Positions 26,336 to 36,344 are shown, numbered from the stretch's first letter. The stretch is 64,000 nucleotides of DNA from Flavobacteriales bacterium (GCA_020635725.1 JACJZF010000004.1:203202-267201); one strand, 5' to 3'. The notes: generated from the sequence alone by a model not told the origin. Translations and numbers: made by a program.

Positions 26336-29300
26336 TCAACGCAGCACAGTCACATGACCGATGAGCTCGCGTGATCGCGCTCCGTTGTCAGTGGTGGCGC
26401 GGTAGCGGATCTTCCAGACGTACACGCCATCGGGCACGGGCGAGCCGCCCACGGTGCCATCCCAGGTCATCGATGGGTCGCTGAATGAGACGATGCGCTC
26501 GCCCCAGCGGTCGAAGATGTCCAGCGTGAAGTCGCGGTAGCCGCCCTGGTAGCTCACGCCGAAGACCTCGTTCACGCCATCGCCGTTCGGGGTGAAGGAA
26601 TTCGGCACGTAGATGAGCGGGTCGCATGCGCCTTCGGTCACCAGCATCTCCGCATAGGCATCGATGCACATGCCCAAGAGGTGCACGCTGTAAAGCCCGT
26701 CGGCTTGCACGCTGATGGAGGGCGAGGTGGCGCCGGTGCTCCAGTGGTAATAGGCGTGCGGCGTGGTGGCATCGAGCACCAGGGGCTGTTCCGTGCACCA
26801 GGTGCTATCCGTGCCCAAGGAGACCGAATCCACCCATTCAAGGAAGCGGAGATGCACCGCATCGCTCGCGGTGCAGCCCTGCAGCTCTACGCTGATGGTG
26901 TAGGTCCCGCTCTGGGCCACCATGATGCTGTCAGCAGTGGCGCCGTTGCTCCAGGTGAAGGAAGCGTCGCCGGCATCGATGCGCAGCACGACCGAATCGC
27001 CTTCGCAGAGCGTGCGGTCACCGCCCAGGTCCGGAGTCACCAGCGGCACGTAGTCGATGCGCACGGTATCGCTCACCACGCAGGCCGCCACCTGCACGCG
27101 CACCCAGTACAGGTCCGGTTCCGATACCGTGATCGTGGATCCCGTGGCGCCCGTGCTCCACAGATGCTGCCCTGCGATGCCGGTGCCCAGCCCCACGGTT
27201 TCACCCGGGCAATGCAGCTGGTCCGGGCCGAGCTCGAGCGATTCAGGATGGAACACCGCGACATTGATCGCATCGCTGGCCACGCAGCCATTCAGGTCCA
27301 CGGTCACGGAATAGCTCCCGGCATCCGTTACGCTCAAGGCCGAGCCGGTGCTGCCATCGTTCCACAGGTAACTGGCGCCCTGCTGGGCCACATCGAGCAG
27401 CAAGGAGGCGCCTTCGCAGATGGTGGTATCGTTGCCGAGGGCCGCGATGGGTGTCGGAAGCACGATGATCGACGCCTGGTCCGTGGCACTGCAGCCGTTC
27501 ACGGTCACCGTCACGCTCACCGGTTCGGCCTCGCTGGCGGTGTAGGTGGCGCCCGTGGATCCATCCTGCCACAGGTAGCTGGCGCCGGGCGTGGTGGCAT
27601 CGAAGCTGGCTGACACGCCGGGGCAGACCGATTGGTCGCCGCCGAGGTCGACAAGAGGCAACGGATTGATGGTGACCTCGATCTCATCCGTGGCCGTGCA
27701 TTGCGCCACGGTCGCGGTCACGCTGTAAGTGCCGCTCGCGGTCACGTTGATCTGCGCGCTCGTGGCGCCGGTGCTCCACAGGTAGCTCGCGCCAGGGAGC
27801 GTGGCGTCCAGCACCACCGGTGTTCCTTCGCAAGCCGTGATGTCCGTGCCGAGGTCGATCGCGCCGGGCTCCACCACGATCACCTGCACGGTATCGCTCG
27901 CGCTGCACACCGATTGATCCACCTGCACCCACACGGTTGACGTGCTGTTGATGGTGACCGTGCTCGCCGTGGAACCCGTGCTCCACAGATAGACCGCGTC
28001 AGCGATTCCAAGGGCGAAGACCACTTGATCTCCTGCGCAAAGGGTCACGTCCGGCCCCAGGTCGAAGCTCGCGGGCGTCACCACATCCACGGTCAAGGCG
28101 TCGGTGGCGGTGCAGCCGTTCAGGTCAACGACGACATCATATGCGCCAGCGGAGCTCACGCTGATAGTCGGCGTGGTCTCGCCCGTGCTCCATTGGTAGG
28201 TGGCGCCTGCGTTGGTGGCATCGAGCGTGGCGGCATCGCCCGCGCAGAGCGTGAGGTCCGCGCCGAGATCGACGCTCGGTGCGGGCAGCACGAGCACTTC
28301 AACGGTATCGCTCACGCTGCACGCGCCCTGCGAGGCTTCCACCCAAATGGTGCCCGCGTTGCCGGTGGTGATGCTCGAAGCGCTGGATCCCGTGCTCCAG
28401 ATGATGCTCGCGCCGGGAACGGCCGTGGTGAACGTGACGGTCTCGCCGTCGCACAAGGTCACATCGGCGCCGAGGTAGAGCGCGCCGAGGTCGAGCACCG
28501 CGATGTCAATGGCGTCGGTGGCGGTGCAGCCGTTCAGGTCAACGACGACATCGTATGTGCCAGCGGAGCTCACGCTGATGGTCGGCGTGGTCTCGCCCGT
28601 GCTCCATTGATAGGTGGCGCTAGCGTTGGTGGCATCGAGCGTGGCGGCATCGCCCGCGCAGAGGGTGAGGTCCGCGCCGAGATCAACGCTCGGTGCGGGC
28701 AGCACGAGCACCTCAACGGTATCGCTCACGCTGCACGCGCCTTGCGAGGCTTCCACCCAAATGATGCCCGCGTTGCCGGTGGTGATGCTCGAAGCGGTGG
28801 ATCCCGTGCTCCAGATGATGCTCGCGCCGGGGACGGCCGTGGTGAAGGTAACGGTCTCGCCGTCGCACAAGGTCACATCGGCGCCGAGGTCGAGCGCGCC
28901 CAAGTCAAGCACCGCGATGTCGATGGCGTCGGTGGCGGTGCAGCCGTTCAGGTCAACGACGACATCGTATGTGCCAGCGGAGCTCACGCTGATGGTCGGC
29001 GTGGTCTCGCCCGTGCTCCATTGATAGGTGGCGCTAGCGTTGGTGGCATCGAGCGTGGCGGCATCGCCCGCGCAGAGGGTGAGGTCAGCGCCGAGATCAA
29101 CACTCGGTGCGGGCAGCACATTCACGACAACGGTATCGCTCACGCTGCACGCGCCCTGCGAGGCTTCCACCCAAATGGTGCCTGCTATGCCGGTGGTGAT
29201 GCTCGAAGCGCTGGACCCCGTGCTCCAGATGATGCTCGCGCCGGGGACGGCCGTGGTGAACGTGACGGTCTCGCCGTCGCACAAGGTCACATCGGCCCCG

Positions 29301-32300
29301 AGGTCGAGCGCGCCCAAGTCAAGCACCGCGATGTCGATGGCGTCGGTGGCGGTGCAGCCGTTCAGGTCAACGACGACATCGTATGTGCCAGCGGAGCTCA
29401 CGCTGATGGTCGGCGTGGTCTCGCCCGTGCTCCATTGGTAGGTGGCGCCCGCGTTGGTGGCATCGAGCGTGGCGGCATCGCCGGCGCAGAGGGTGAGGTC
29501 AGCGCCGAGGTTCACCGTCGGATTCGCTTGCACGCTCACCGCGATGGTGTCGCTCACCGCGCATTGGCCCTGTGCGGCTTCCACCCAGTAAGTGCCCGCT
29601 GCGTTCACGGAGAGGGTAGGTGTGCCCGCGCCGGTGCTCCAGGAGTAGGTGGCGCCGGGCAAGGTGGCGTCGAGCACCAGGCTCTGTCCTTGGCAGATGG
29701 TCGCGTCCGGACCGAGGTCGATCGCATCCGGCGTGGCTTCGATGATGTCGATGGCGTCGGTGGCGGAGCAGTTGGTCGCGTTGGTGAGCGTGACGCTGTA
29801 CGTGCCCCCTTGAGTCACGGTGATGGAAGGCGACAAGGCGCCGGTGCTCCACAAGTAGCTCACGCCGGGCGTGGTCGCATCCAGATTGATCTGATCACCC
29901 GTGCAGAGCGCCTGATCGGGTCCGAGGTCGATGACAGGCAACGGTGCCACGCTGATGTCGACCGCATCCCACACCGTGCACGATCCTTGTGTCACCACCA
30001 CGTTGTAGGTGCCCGCAGCGGAGACGGAGATCGTGGCGGTGCTCGCACCCGTGCTCCACAGATAGTTCGCGCCGGGCGTGGTCGCATCCAAGGTGATCGC
30101 ATCGCCGGCGCAGATCGTGGCGTCGGGTCCCAGGTTCACGGGCACCGGCGCGGCGTACACCACGTTGATCGCATCCGAGGCTGTGCATCCGTTCGCATCG
30201 GTCAATTGCACGCTAACGGTTCCAGCGCTCTGCACCAGGAAGGTCGAAGCCGTGCTGCCATCCTGCCACGCATAGCTCGCACCGGCCTGCGACACATCGA
30301 GCAACTGCTGATCGCCGGGGCAGAGCTGCAGATCGCCGCCGATATCAACTTGAGCAGCCGGGAAGTTGCCGATGGTGATGGCGTCGCTGCTCGAGCAGCC
30401 GTTCACCGTCACCTGAACATCGTAGCTGCCTGGTCCGACCGAGATCGTCGGTGTGGCGGCCCCCGTGCTCCAGAGATAGCTTCCTCCTGCGGTGCTGACG
30501 TCGAGCATCGCATTCGCACCGGGGCAGAGGTCGAAGTCGTTGCCGAGTGAGACCACAGGCAATGGCGTCACCAGCACATCGATGGAGTCGCGCACCGTGC
30601 AGCCGTTGGTTGTAACATCGAGCCAATAGGTGCCCGCGCTCCCCACGTGCAGGCTGTCGGTGCTGGCACCCGTGCTCCACACATAGCTCGCTCCTGGGAC
30701 ATCGGCGCCGAAATGCGCGAGAGCGCCTTGGCAGATCGTCTGGTCAGGACCGAGGTCGAACACCGGCAGTGCGTGGTTCGATAGGTTCATCGCATCGGTG
30801 CTCGTGCAGCCGTTCACGGTCACATCCACCGAATAGCTTCCTGGCGTGTTCGTCGTGAGGGTGGCTCCGGTTGAACCATCGCTCCACAGGTAAGTCGCAC
30901 CCGCGGTGGTGGCATCCAAGGTCACCGCAGTGCCCGGGCATACCACTTGGTCCGGACCGATATCGAAGACCGGCAGCGGTATCACGTTCACGTCGATGGC
31001 ATCGTTGCTGGTGCAGCCGTTCACGGTCACATCCACATTGTAGGTGCCTGTCACGTTCACCGCCTGCGTGGCCGCGGTGCTGCCATCGTTCCACAGGTAG
31101 CTGGCGCCTGCGGTGGTGGCATCGAGCACGGCCTGCTGTCCGGCGCAGAACGAGAGGTTGGGCCCGAGGTTCACCACCGGCAGCGGATTGTAGGTCACGT
31201 CCACCGCATCCACCGTGGAGCAGCCGTTGATCAGCACGCCCACGCTGTAGGTACCGGGCGCGGTCACTTGGAAGGTGGCGGCGTTGCTGCCGTCTTGCCA
31301 CAAGTAGGTGGCGCCGGGCTGGGTCGCGTCCAAGGTCGCCACGTCGCCATCGCACAGCGTGAGGTCAGGACCGAGATCCACCACGGGCACGGGGTTGAAC
31401 CCGACGTTGAGCGCGTCGCTGGCGGAGCAGCCGTTGGCGGTCACGGTAACACCGTAGACGCCCGGTCCGGTCACCGAATAGGTCGATGCGGTGCTGCCAT
31501 CCTGCCAGAGGTAGGTGGCGCCGGGCACGTTCGCGTCGAGGGTAAGGGTCTGCCCATCGCAGAGCGTCGCATCGGGCCCCAGGTCGAAGGCCGGCAAGGG
31601 CGTCACGTTCACATCCACCGAATCGCGCAGCACCACATTGCCTTGGAGGCTCAGGTCGTCCAGCCCGAAATCGTTGCCGATGCCATCGCCGCTCATCACA
31701 CGAAGACAGATGGTGGCCGAGCTCTGGTTCGCACCCGTGACCCAGGTCTGGTTCACGGTCTGCCAACCGGCACCGTACGCGGGCAGGGTCACTTCCGGCC
31801 CCAGGTCGGTCCCATCGATCTCCCATTGCAGCCGCGCCGGGGTGGCATTCGAAAGGGTGCGTGCGCGGTAGCTGAGCGTATAGGTCTGACCCGGGCACAC
31901 CACCACATCCTGGCACCAGACCACGAAGAGCGCGCTGGGCCATCCCGAGTTCACGATCATGAAATTCCCCGAACCCGTTCCCGAGAACTGCGGGTGGTAG
32001 CTCGCGGCATTCGTGCCGATCCAGTAGTTGCCGTCGGTGGTGAGGGTGCTGTTATAGTTGAACTGGCTGTTGAAGCCCGTGTTGCCCGAAGAGAAATTCC
32101 CATTCGTGATCAGCTGCGGGCTGGGGTACGAGACCTCGCACCAATACGTGCCCGCGCTGGACACCGTGATGTTCTGCGCCGACGACCCCGTGCTCCACAC
32201 CCGATTCGGGTAGCCCGTGGGTCCATGCAGCGTCACGCTCTGGCCCTGGCAGATGGTGGTGTCGTTATCGATCTGGATCGCGCACGCCGGCTGTGCCCAT

Positions 32301-32374
32301 GAGGCAGCCACGGACAGCACCGCCCCAAGGACGATGATTGTCTTGCGCATCCAGCTGATAACCCGGTGGTTCAT
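26336..32374 (-). CDS. Giant Ig-like repeat surface protein with gliding-motility-associated C-terminal domain
   Basis: A 2012-residue cargo protein. It has a signal peptide (about 1-28), one Ig-like unit, a carbohydrate-binding-like beta domain (about 80-240, with NGNFSSGNTGF and the LDDLSLQG end), then about 24 repeats of roughly 69 residues. Each repeat has an LGPDATLC-type start, a DAT(L/T)PGATYLWSTG core and a GCTATDAI-type end with two conserved cysteines. The last 90 residues are the CHU_C/gliding-motility-associated domain (YVPNSFTPNGDGVNEVFGV and FDRWGERI), which directs proteins to type IX secretion as a type B-like signal. A role in adhesion is likely by family. I start at 32374, giving a normal signal peptide; 32350 is an alternative. 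Confidence 0.88.
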   Translation of the reverse strand: MNHRVISWMRKTIIVLGAVLSVAASWAQPACAIQIDNDTTICQGQSVTLHGPTGYPNRVWSTGSSAQNITVSSAGTYWCEVSYPSPQLITNGNFSSGNTGFNSQFNYNSTLTTDGNYWIGTNAASYHPQFSGTGSGNFMIVNSGWPSALFVVWCQDVVVCPGQTYTLSYRARTLSNATPARLQWEIDGTDLGPEVTLPAYGAGWQTVNQTWVTGANQSSATICLRVMSGDGIGNDFGLDDLSLQGNVVLRDSVDVNVTPLPAFDLGPDATLCDGQTLTLDANVPGATYLWQDGSTASTYSVTGPGVYGVTVTANGCSASDALNVGFNPVPVVDLGPDLTLCDGDVATLDATQPGATYLWQDGSNAATFQVTAPGTYSVGVLINGCSTVDAVDVTYNPLPVVNLGPNLSFCAGQQAVLDATTAGASYLWNDGSTAATQAVNVTGTYNVDVTVNGCTSNDAIDVNVIPLPVFDIGPDQVVCPGTAVTLDATTAGATYLWSDGSTGATLTTNTPGSYSVDVTVNGCTSTDAMNLSNHALPVFDLGPDQTICQGALAHFGADVPGASYVWSTGASTDSLHVGSAGTYWLDVTTNGCTVRDSIDVLVTPLPVVSLGNDFDLCPGANAMLDVSTAGGSYLWSTGAATPTISVGPGSYDVQVTVNGCSSSDAITIGNFPAAQVDIGGDLQLCPGDQQLLDVSQAGASYAWQDGSTASTFLVQSAGTVSVQLTDANGCTASDAINVVYAAPVPVNLGPDATICAGDAITLDATTPGANYLWSTGASTATISVSAAGTYNVVVTQGSCTVWDAVDISVAPLPVIDLGPDQALCTGDQINLDATTPGVSYLWSTGALSPSITVTQGGTYSVTLTNATNCSATDAIDIIEATPDAIDLGPDATICQGQSLVLDATLPGATYSWSTGAGTPTLSVNAAGTYWVEAAQGQCAVSDTIAVSVQANPTVNLGADLTLCAGDAATLDATNAGATYQWSTGETTPTISVSSAGTYDVVVDLNGCTATDAIDIAVLDLGALDLGADVTLCDGETVTFTTAVPGASIIWSTGSSASSITTGIAGTIWVEASQGACSVSDTVVVNVLPAPSVDLGADLTLCAGDAATLDATNASATYQWSTGETTPTISVSSAGTYDVVVDLNGCTATDAIDIAVLDLGALDLGADVTLCDGETVTFTTAVPGASIIWSTGSTASSITTGNAGIIWVEASQGACSVSDTVEVLVLPAPSVDLGADLTLCAGDAATLDATNASATYQWSTGETTPTISVSSAGTYDVVVDLNGCTATDAIDIAVLDLGALYLGADVTLCDGETVTFTTAVPGASIIWSTGSSASSITTGNAGTIWVEASQGACSVSDTVEVLVLPAPSVDLGADLTLCAGDAATLDATNAGATYQWSTGETTPTISVSSAGAYDVVVDLNGCTATDALTVDVVTPASFDLGPDVTLCAGDQVVFALGIADAVYLWSTGSTASTVTINSTSTVWVQVDQSVCSASDTVQVIVVEPGAIDLGTDITACEGTPVVLDATLPGASYLWSTGATSAQINVTASGTYSVTATVAQCTATDEIEVTINPLPLVDLGGDQSVCPGVSASFDATTPGASYLWQDGSTGATYTASEAEPVSVTVTVNGCSATDQASIIVLPTPIAALGNDTTICEGASLLLDVAQQGASYLWNDGSTGSALSVTDAGSYSVTVDLNGCVASDAINVAVFHPESLELGPDQLHCPGETVGLGTGIAGQHLWSTGATGSTITVSEPDLYWVRVQVAACVVSDTVRIDYVPLVTPDLGGDRTLCEGDSVVLRIDAGDASFTWSNGATADSIMVAQSGTYTISVELQGCTASDAVHLRFLEWVDSVSLGTDSTWCTEQPLVLDATTPHAYYHWSTGATSPSISVQADGLYSVHLLGMCIDAYAEMLVTEGACDPLIYVPNSFTPNGDGVNEVFGVSYQGGYRDFTLDIFDRWGERIVSFSDPSMTWDGTVGGSPVPDGVYVWKIRYRATTDNGARSRELIGHVTVLR
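28102..29510 (-). repeat. Tandem 414-bp coding repeat, about 3.4 copies
   Basis: The motif cggtggcggtgcagccg recurs at 28102, 28516, 28930 and 29344, exactly 414 bp apart. Three full units and about 167 bp of a fourth are almost identical, while flanking Ig-like repeats have diverged. Each unit encodes 138 residues, two Ig-like domains (VDLGADLTLC-type followed by LDLGADVTLC-type). The length preserves the reading frame, so recombination would change only the domain number. Confidence 0.9.
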
Positions 32375-32442
32375 GGTCGGCCGCGGCCTGCAAAGTTCGG
32401 GCCTTACGGGTTCTCTGCGGAACAACCCCGCCCGAGGACATG

Positions 32443-33093
32443 CTAATGGCCGATGAACACCCTGTTGACGCCTTCGAGGCACCATTCGTCCATTGTGCCG
32501 AAGACCTTCGTGAGATTCGTTTTCACGCGCTCGCAGCGGGCCGTGCTCGGGGCATCGTAGCCCACGGTGTTGAAGCAGAGCGTGCCGGAGCAACGGTCCC
32601 TCAAGGCATGGGCGAAGCCCATCGTGTCCACGCCCCGTGCGAGATCGAGGTCCTCGAAGAGGTCCACCACCACCAGGTCGTAGCGGTCACGAAGCGCTTG
32701 CACCTGCACCAGGGCGTCCCCTTCGATCACGTCGATGGCCTCTAGTCGGTCCAACCCGAAATGAGTTCGCGCGAGCCTCACCATCACCGGGTCGATCTCC
32801 ACGGCGGTCAGCGGCGATGCGATGCGCAGCTCTTGGCGAAGGATCGAGGGCACGCTTCCGCCGCCCAGCCCCAACAGCAGCACCTGCTCCGGTGGGGAAT
32901 CGCGCAGGGCAAGCAACCGGAACACCTGTTGCCACACCCGGTGCAGGCTGCCGAAGCTCTGGTTCGCATGGGCGGTGTTCAGCACCAACCGTCCCGATTC
33001 GTAGCGCAGCTCCAGCTCTCCGGATCGGCCGGCCAACCGCTCCGCGCGCATGGGCCAGACCCAGCTCATCCATTGTTTCCAATCTGCTCCCAC
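32443..33093 (-). CDS. Spermidine synthase-like methyltransferase-fold protein
   Basis: A 216-residue protein of the spermidine/spermine synthase-like group. The nucleotide-binding glycine-rich motif is VLLLGLGGGSVPSIL (about residues 70-84), followed by LTAVEIDPVMVRLARTHF with the conserved acidic residue, and YDLVVVDLFED at the position of the catalytic aspartate region. It lacks an N-terminal beta domain of normal length and there is no S-adenosylmethionine decarboxylase gene nearby, so true polyamine synthesis is uncertain. The GTG at 33093 is chosen because a CATCTTTG box ends 4 bases upstream; ATG at 33069 is the alternative. Confidence 0.72.
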   Translation of the reverse strand: MGADWKQWMSWVWPMRAERLAGRSGELELRYESGRLVLNTAHANQSFGSLHRVWQQVFRLLALRDSPPEQVLLLGLGGGSVPSILRQELRIASPLTAVEIDPVMVRLARTHFGLDRLEAIDVIEGDALVQVQALRDRYDLVVVDLFEDLDLARGVDTMGFAHALRDRCSGTLCFNTVGYDAPSTARCERVKTNLTKVFGTMDEWCLEGVNRVFIGH

Positions 33094-33097
33094 CGGG

Positions 33098-33105
33098 CAA
33101 AGATG
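33098..33105 (-). promoter_or_regulatory. -7-like box CATCTTTG, 4 bases before GTG
   Basis: Minus-strand box separated from the GTG at 33093 by CCCG. It overlaps an ATG on the other strand (33103) that would otherwise be a candidate start for the divergent cyclase gene. Confidence 0.4.
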
Positions 33106-33121
33106 CCCCCCGCAGGCGACC

Positions 33122-33129
33122 TACTTTCG
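33122..33129 (+). promoter_or_regulatory. -7-like box TACTTTCG before the cyclase gene
   Basis: Fits TAnnTTYG and lies 6 bases before the GTG at 33136, so it favours that GTG over the upstream ATG at 33103 as the cyclase start. Confidence 0.45.
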
Positions 33130-33135
33130 CGCGCC

Positions 33136-34179
33136 GTGAACTCCATCACCCGATACAAGCTGCGGAAGCTGGTGAAATACGCCTTGGTCACCGCGTTCGT
33201 GGCCTGGGTGCTCACGCTCTTCAGCGGCGAGTGGATGGATCTCGCCGAGGTGGGCGGATGGATGCTGCTGGGCCTATGGACCGGTGTGCTCGAGGAGTAC
33301 TTCTTCGGGCGACGGTTCCGCGCGCTGGCCACGCCGCTGCAATTTGTGGGCAAGGCGCTGCTGGTGAACCTCTTCACCGTGCTGCTCATCGGCATGGCCT
33401 GGCTCTGGGATCCTGATCGCTTCTACGCGCTCACCAGCGACACCACGCATCGCATGCACCAGATCTTCGGCACCGCGCGGTTCTACCAGCTCGCCCTGCG
33501 CGTGGTGGTGGTCACGTCGAGCGCCATCCTGGTGGTGCAGGTGGAGGAGTGGATGGGCCGGCGAACCTTCCTCGGCTTCGTGCTCGGCCGGTACGAGCGC
33601 CCCAAGCGCGAGGAGCGGGTGGTGCTCACACTGGATCTGGTGGGCAGCACCGAGCTCGCCGAGCGCCTGGGCGACCTGCGCTACTACCGCTTCCTGAACC
33701 ACGTGTATTCGCTCATGACCGACGCGGTCCTGCGCAACGAGGCCGACATCCATAAATACGTGGGCGACGAGGTGATCTTCACCTGGCCCATGCGCAAAGG
33801 CGTGCGCGACCTCAACTGCCTCGACCTCTATTTCGACATCACGGCGCGCATCCAGGAGCATGAGGAGGAGCTTCGGCGCGAGTACGGGCTGCTACCGAAG
33901 TTCAGGGCGGGCCTGCATGGCGGGCGCGTGCTCTCCGCGCAGGTAGGCCACATCAAGCGCATCGTGGACCTCAGCGGCGACGTGATGAACAGCGTGAGCC
34001 GCATGCTGGGCCTCGCCAAGAACATGAAGGTCGATATCCTCGTCTCGGCCGAGTTGCTGGAACGCATGCCTGATGCTTCCGCTCGATTCCGGATCGGGCC
34101 GCAGCACACGGTGCCCGTGAAGGGGAAGCGCCGCGAGGTGCGCGTGCATGAGGTGGAACGGATCGCCGCCGCGTCATGA
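33136..34179 (+). CDS. Membrane-bound class III adenylate/guanylate cyclase
   Basis: Makes cyclic nucleotide from ATP or GTP at the inner membrane. From the GTG start the product has 347 residues: four or five N-terminal helices (about 10-145) and a catalytic domain (about 160-325). The metal-binding aspartates are in VVLTLDLVGSTELAERLGD and HKYVGDEVIFTW; the domain continues with FRAGLHGGRVLSAQVGHIKR and LSGDVMNSVSRM. Substrate specificity was not assigned. A paralogue, broken by frameshifts, lies at 35270-36333 on the other strand. The stop overlaps the next start by 4 bases. Confidence 0.87.
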   Translation: MNSITRYKLRKLVKYALVTAFVAWVLTLFSGEWMDLAEVGGWMLLGLWTGVLEEYFFGRRFRALATPLQFVGKALLVNLFTVLLIGMAWLWDPDRFYALTSDTTHRMHQIFGTARFYQLALRVVVVTSSAILVVQVEEWMGRRTFLGFVLGRYERPKREERVVLTLDLVGSTELAERLGDLRYYRFLNHVYSLMTDAVLRNEADIHKYVGDEVIFTWPMRKGVRDLNCLDLYFDITARIQEHEEELRREYGLLPKFRAGLHGGRVLSAQVGHIKRIVDLSGDVMNSVSRMLGLAKNMKVDILVSAELLERMPDASARFRIGPQHTVPVKGKRREVRVHEVERIAAAS

Positions 34180-35281
34180 GTCGCGCAGGACTGGTGATGT
34201 CGGTGCTGCTGGTGGTCGATGCGATCGCCCAGGTGCCGGTGCCTTTCGTCACGGAGGAGGACCGTTTCATGGTCTTCGCGGAAGGGCGTTTCGAGAAGCT
34301 GGAGCCGCGGCCGCCGGCCTTCGTGCACGCCATGGAAGGTCAGGTGATCTATCGCGATCATCAAGGCCAGCTCAAGATCTTCCTCCCCGATGGTCGACGC
34401 CTGCATCTCTTGGATCGGAACGGCGAGGAACCGCGCGGCACGCGCACGCGCATCGCTTGGTTGAGCCACGACACATTGAAGACGGTGCGGGAGGGAAGGC
34501 GCGCATCGTTGCCACCGGTGTGCAGGATTTCAGCGTGAGCGATAGCCCGATCGTGGTTCACGATAGCGTGGCGCGCACGCTCGATGTGCTCTGGCGGGGC
34601 CAGCGGTACCCGATGGTCGAGGTGCTGCAGGGCAGCGCGCGCCCTGCAATGGAGCGTGGGCAGCAGCATGGCGGCGGTGTTCAACAAGGAATCGCGTCGC
34701 CTGATGCTCTTCCATCAGGGCCAGGTGCGCACCCTGTGCGACAGCACCGACCTCGGCCTGGTGGTCATGGGCGACAGGATCATCGGCTACTGGGATGATC
34801 GCGTCAAGGAGTTCAGGATGCTCAGCGCCAAAGGCGTTGAGAAGCCTCGACCTGCGACCTGCCGATGCGAAGGCGGGGCAGGGCTGCTCGCTTTCGTTGA
34901 TGGCAACGGCCGCTTCAAGCGCTACGCGAAGGGCGGCGTGCAGCGGCTGCTCGATGAGCCGCCCAGCGGTTTCTGGGTGAAGGATAGCCTGCTGCTCTAC
35001 CTCGACCGAGGGGCCGCTTGATGCTCTTCGACCAGGAGCGCGTGACGATGGTGGAGCCCTATGTGCCGGAGAGCTGGGAGGTGGAGGATGGGCTGCTGGC
35101 CTACCTCGACATCAATCGCGAGCTGCGTGGCATCGAATCCGGCGAGCGCTTCCGCTTCGGCACGGAGGCCAACATCGCGGCCTTCAGGCTCTTTCGCGGG
35201 AAGGCCGTGGTCTATCGCAGTCCGCTGGGCAACGCGGTGGTGGCCACGCGACGCCGCAGCTACGTCTTCGATCGGAGACCT
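34176..35281 (+). pseudogene. Frameshifted exported protein of unknown function
   Basis: One gene that reads in pieces. It starts with ATG overlapping the cyclase stop and has a signal peptide (MSRAGLVMSVLLVVDAIAQ). The reading then moves to another frame near 34495 (continuing as QDFSVSDSPIVVHDSVARTL), back near 34650 (continuing as AAVFNKESRRLMLFHQGQVR) and over again near 35010 (continuing as LLAYLDINRELRGIESGERF). The reconstructed product is about 360 residues, rich in short beta strands, possibly propeller-like; no family was recognised. The 3' end is uncertain because the last frame has no nearby stop. Neighbouring genes are broken in the same way, so sequencing or assembly indels are likelier than decay. 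Confidence 0.6.
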
Positions 35282-36333
35282 TCACGGGCTCGGTTCCCGT
35301 GTCGATCGTCCACAGGTCGGATCGTCGAGCGCTTTCCCTTCAGGGCGATGCTTCCGATCCACGCACGGGCAGCGGGCCTTCGGCAGCAGCAGGTCGAGCA
35401 GGTCCTTGCTCAGGGAGGTTGTCCACCTGGTGGTGTTGCAGGTCTCTTGGATGCGCGCGGCGGTATTCACCACATCGCCGCTGAAGATCCTCTCCTTCTT
35501 CACCAGTCCGACCTCGCCCGTGGTCACTTCGCCGTAATGGAAGCCGGCCTTGAACGCGGGCACCACGCCGTAGCGCGTGCGATAGTGCTCCTGCCGGCGC
35601 TTGAGCTTGGCGCGGATGTCGAGGAAGCATGCTGATGCAGCGCTGCCGCCCGAGGCCGCGGCGCAAGGGCCAGCTCACGCCGATCTCATCGCCCACGTAC
35701 TGGTAGATCTTCCGCCGCGTGAGTCGACGATGGGGTCGGTGATGTCGCGGAAGAGCCTCGTTCAGCACTGGAAGTAGCGCACGCGGGCCAGGTCCCTCGG
35801 CGATGGAGGTGCTGGAGCGCATGTCGAGGAACATGAAGATGCGCAGCTCCTGCTTGTTGGTGGGCGGCCGGATAAGTGCCCCGTTCCTCCGTTGCCGTAT
35901 TGATCGTTCAGGCGCACCATCAGCATGGTGGCCGCCATGATGGAGGTCCAGTACAGATAATGCCCCAACCAGCGCAGGCTGAGGAAGCGTTCCAGGTGCT
36001 GCCGCCGATCGGGTCGGTGCTGGCGGGGAGCCATGCGCCGGTGATGAAGAGCACGATGACCATCAACGCCGCGACGAGCAGGAAGGCGGGCAGGTAGGGC
36101 AGGCGACGCAGCCGCGGGCGCAGCAGGAAGATGTAGGTGCCGCCGCCGATGAAACCGCCGAGCAGGGTGGTCAGGAAGCGCTCATCGATGCGCTGCTGCA
36201 GTTCGCTCGCGACACCATGGTCCAGCAGCGCGTTGTGCTCGAAGAGCGCCGACAGCGTTGCGACGACCACCCACGAGAGCGCGATCCGCAAGGTGCGATT
36301 GAAGCGGAGCCGCAGGCGCGAGAGCTGGTCCAT
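35270..36333 (-). pseudogene. Frameshifted class III adenylate/guanylate cyclase
   Basis: Paralogue of the intact cyclase at 33136. The 5' part (ATG at 36333, MDQLSRLRLRFNRTLRIALS) encodes several membrane helices and is intact to about 36000, then continues in a second frame (LSLRWLGHYLYWTSIMAATM), a third (MFLDMRSSTSIAE, the first metal-binding region, then KIYQYVGDEIGVSWPL, the second) and again a different frame (FKAGFHYGEVTTGEVGLVKK, then FSGDVVNTAARIQETCN). All catalytic motifs survive in order, which argues for a functional gene damaged only in this assembly. At least five indels are needed. The C-terminus probably ends around 35270. Confidence 0.75.
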
Positions 36334-36344
36334 GGATGAGCCGG

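Noticed and set aside
28102..29510. CRISPR-like array
   Set aside because: The repeats are 414 bp, have no spacers and are in-frame coding units.
28025..30550. 841-codon open frame antisense to the giant repeat gene
   Set aside because: It only mirrors the repetitive coding sequence; the minus-strand protein has a signal peptide, regular Ig-like units and a sorting domain, while this frame has none.
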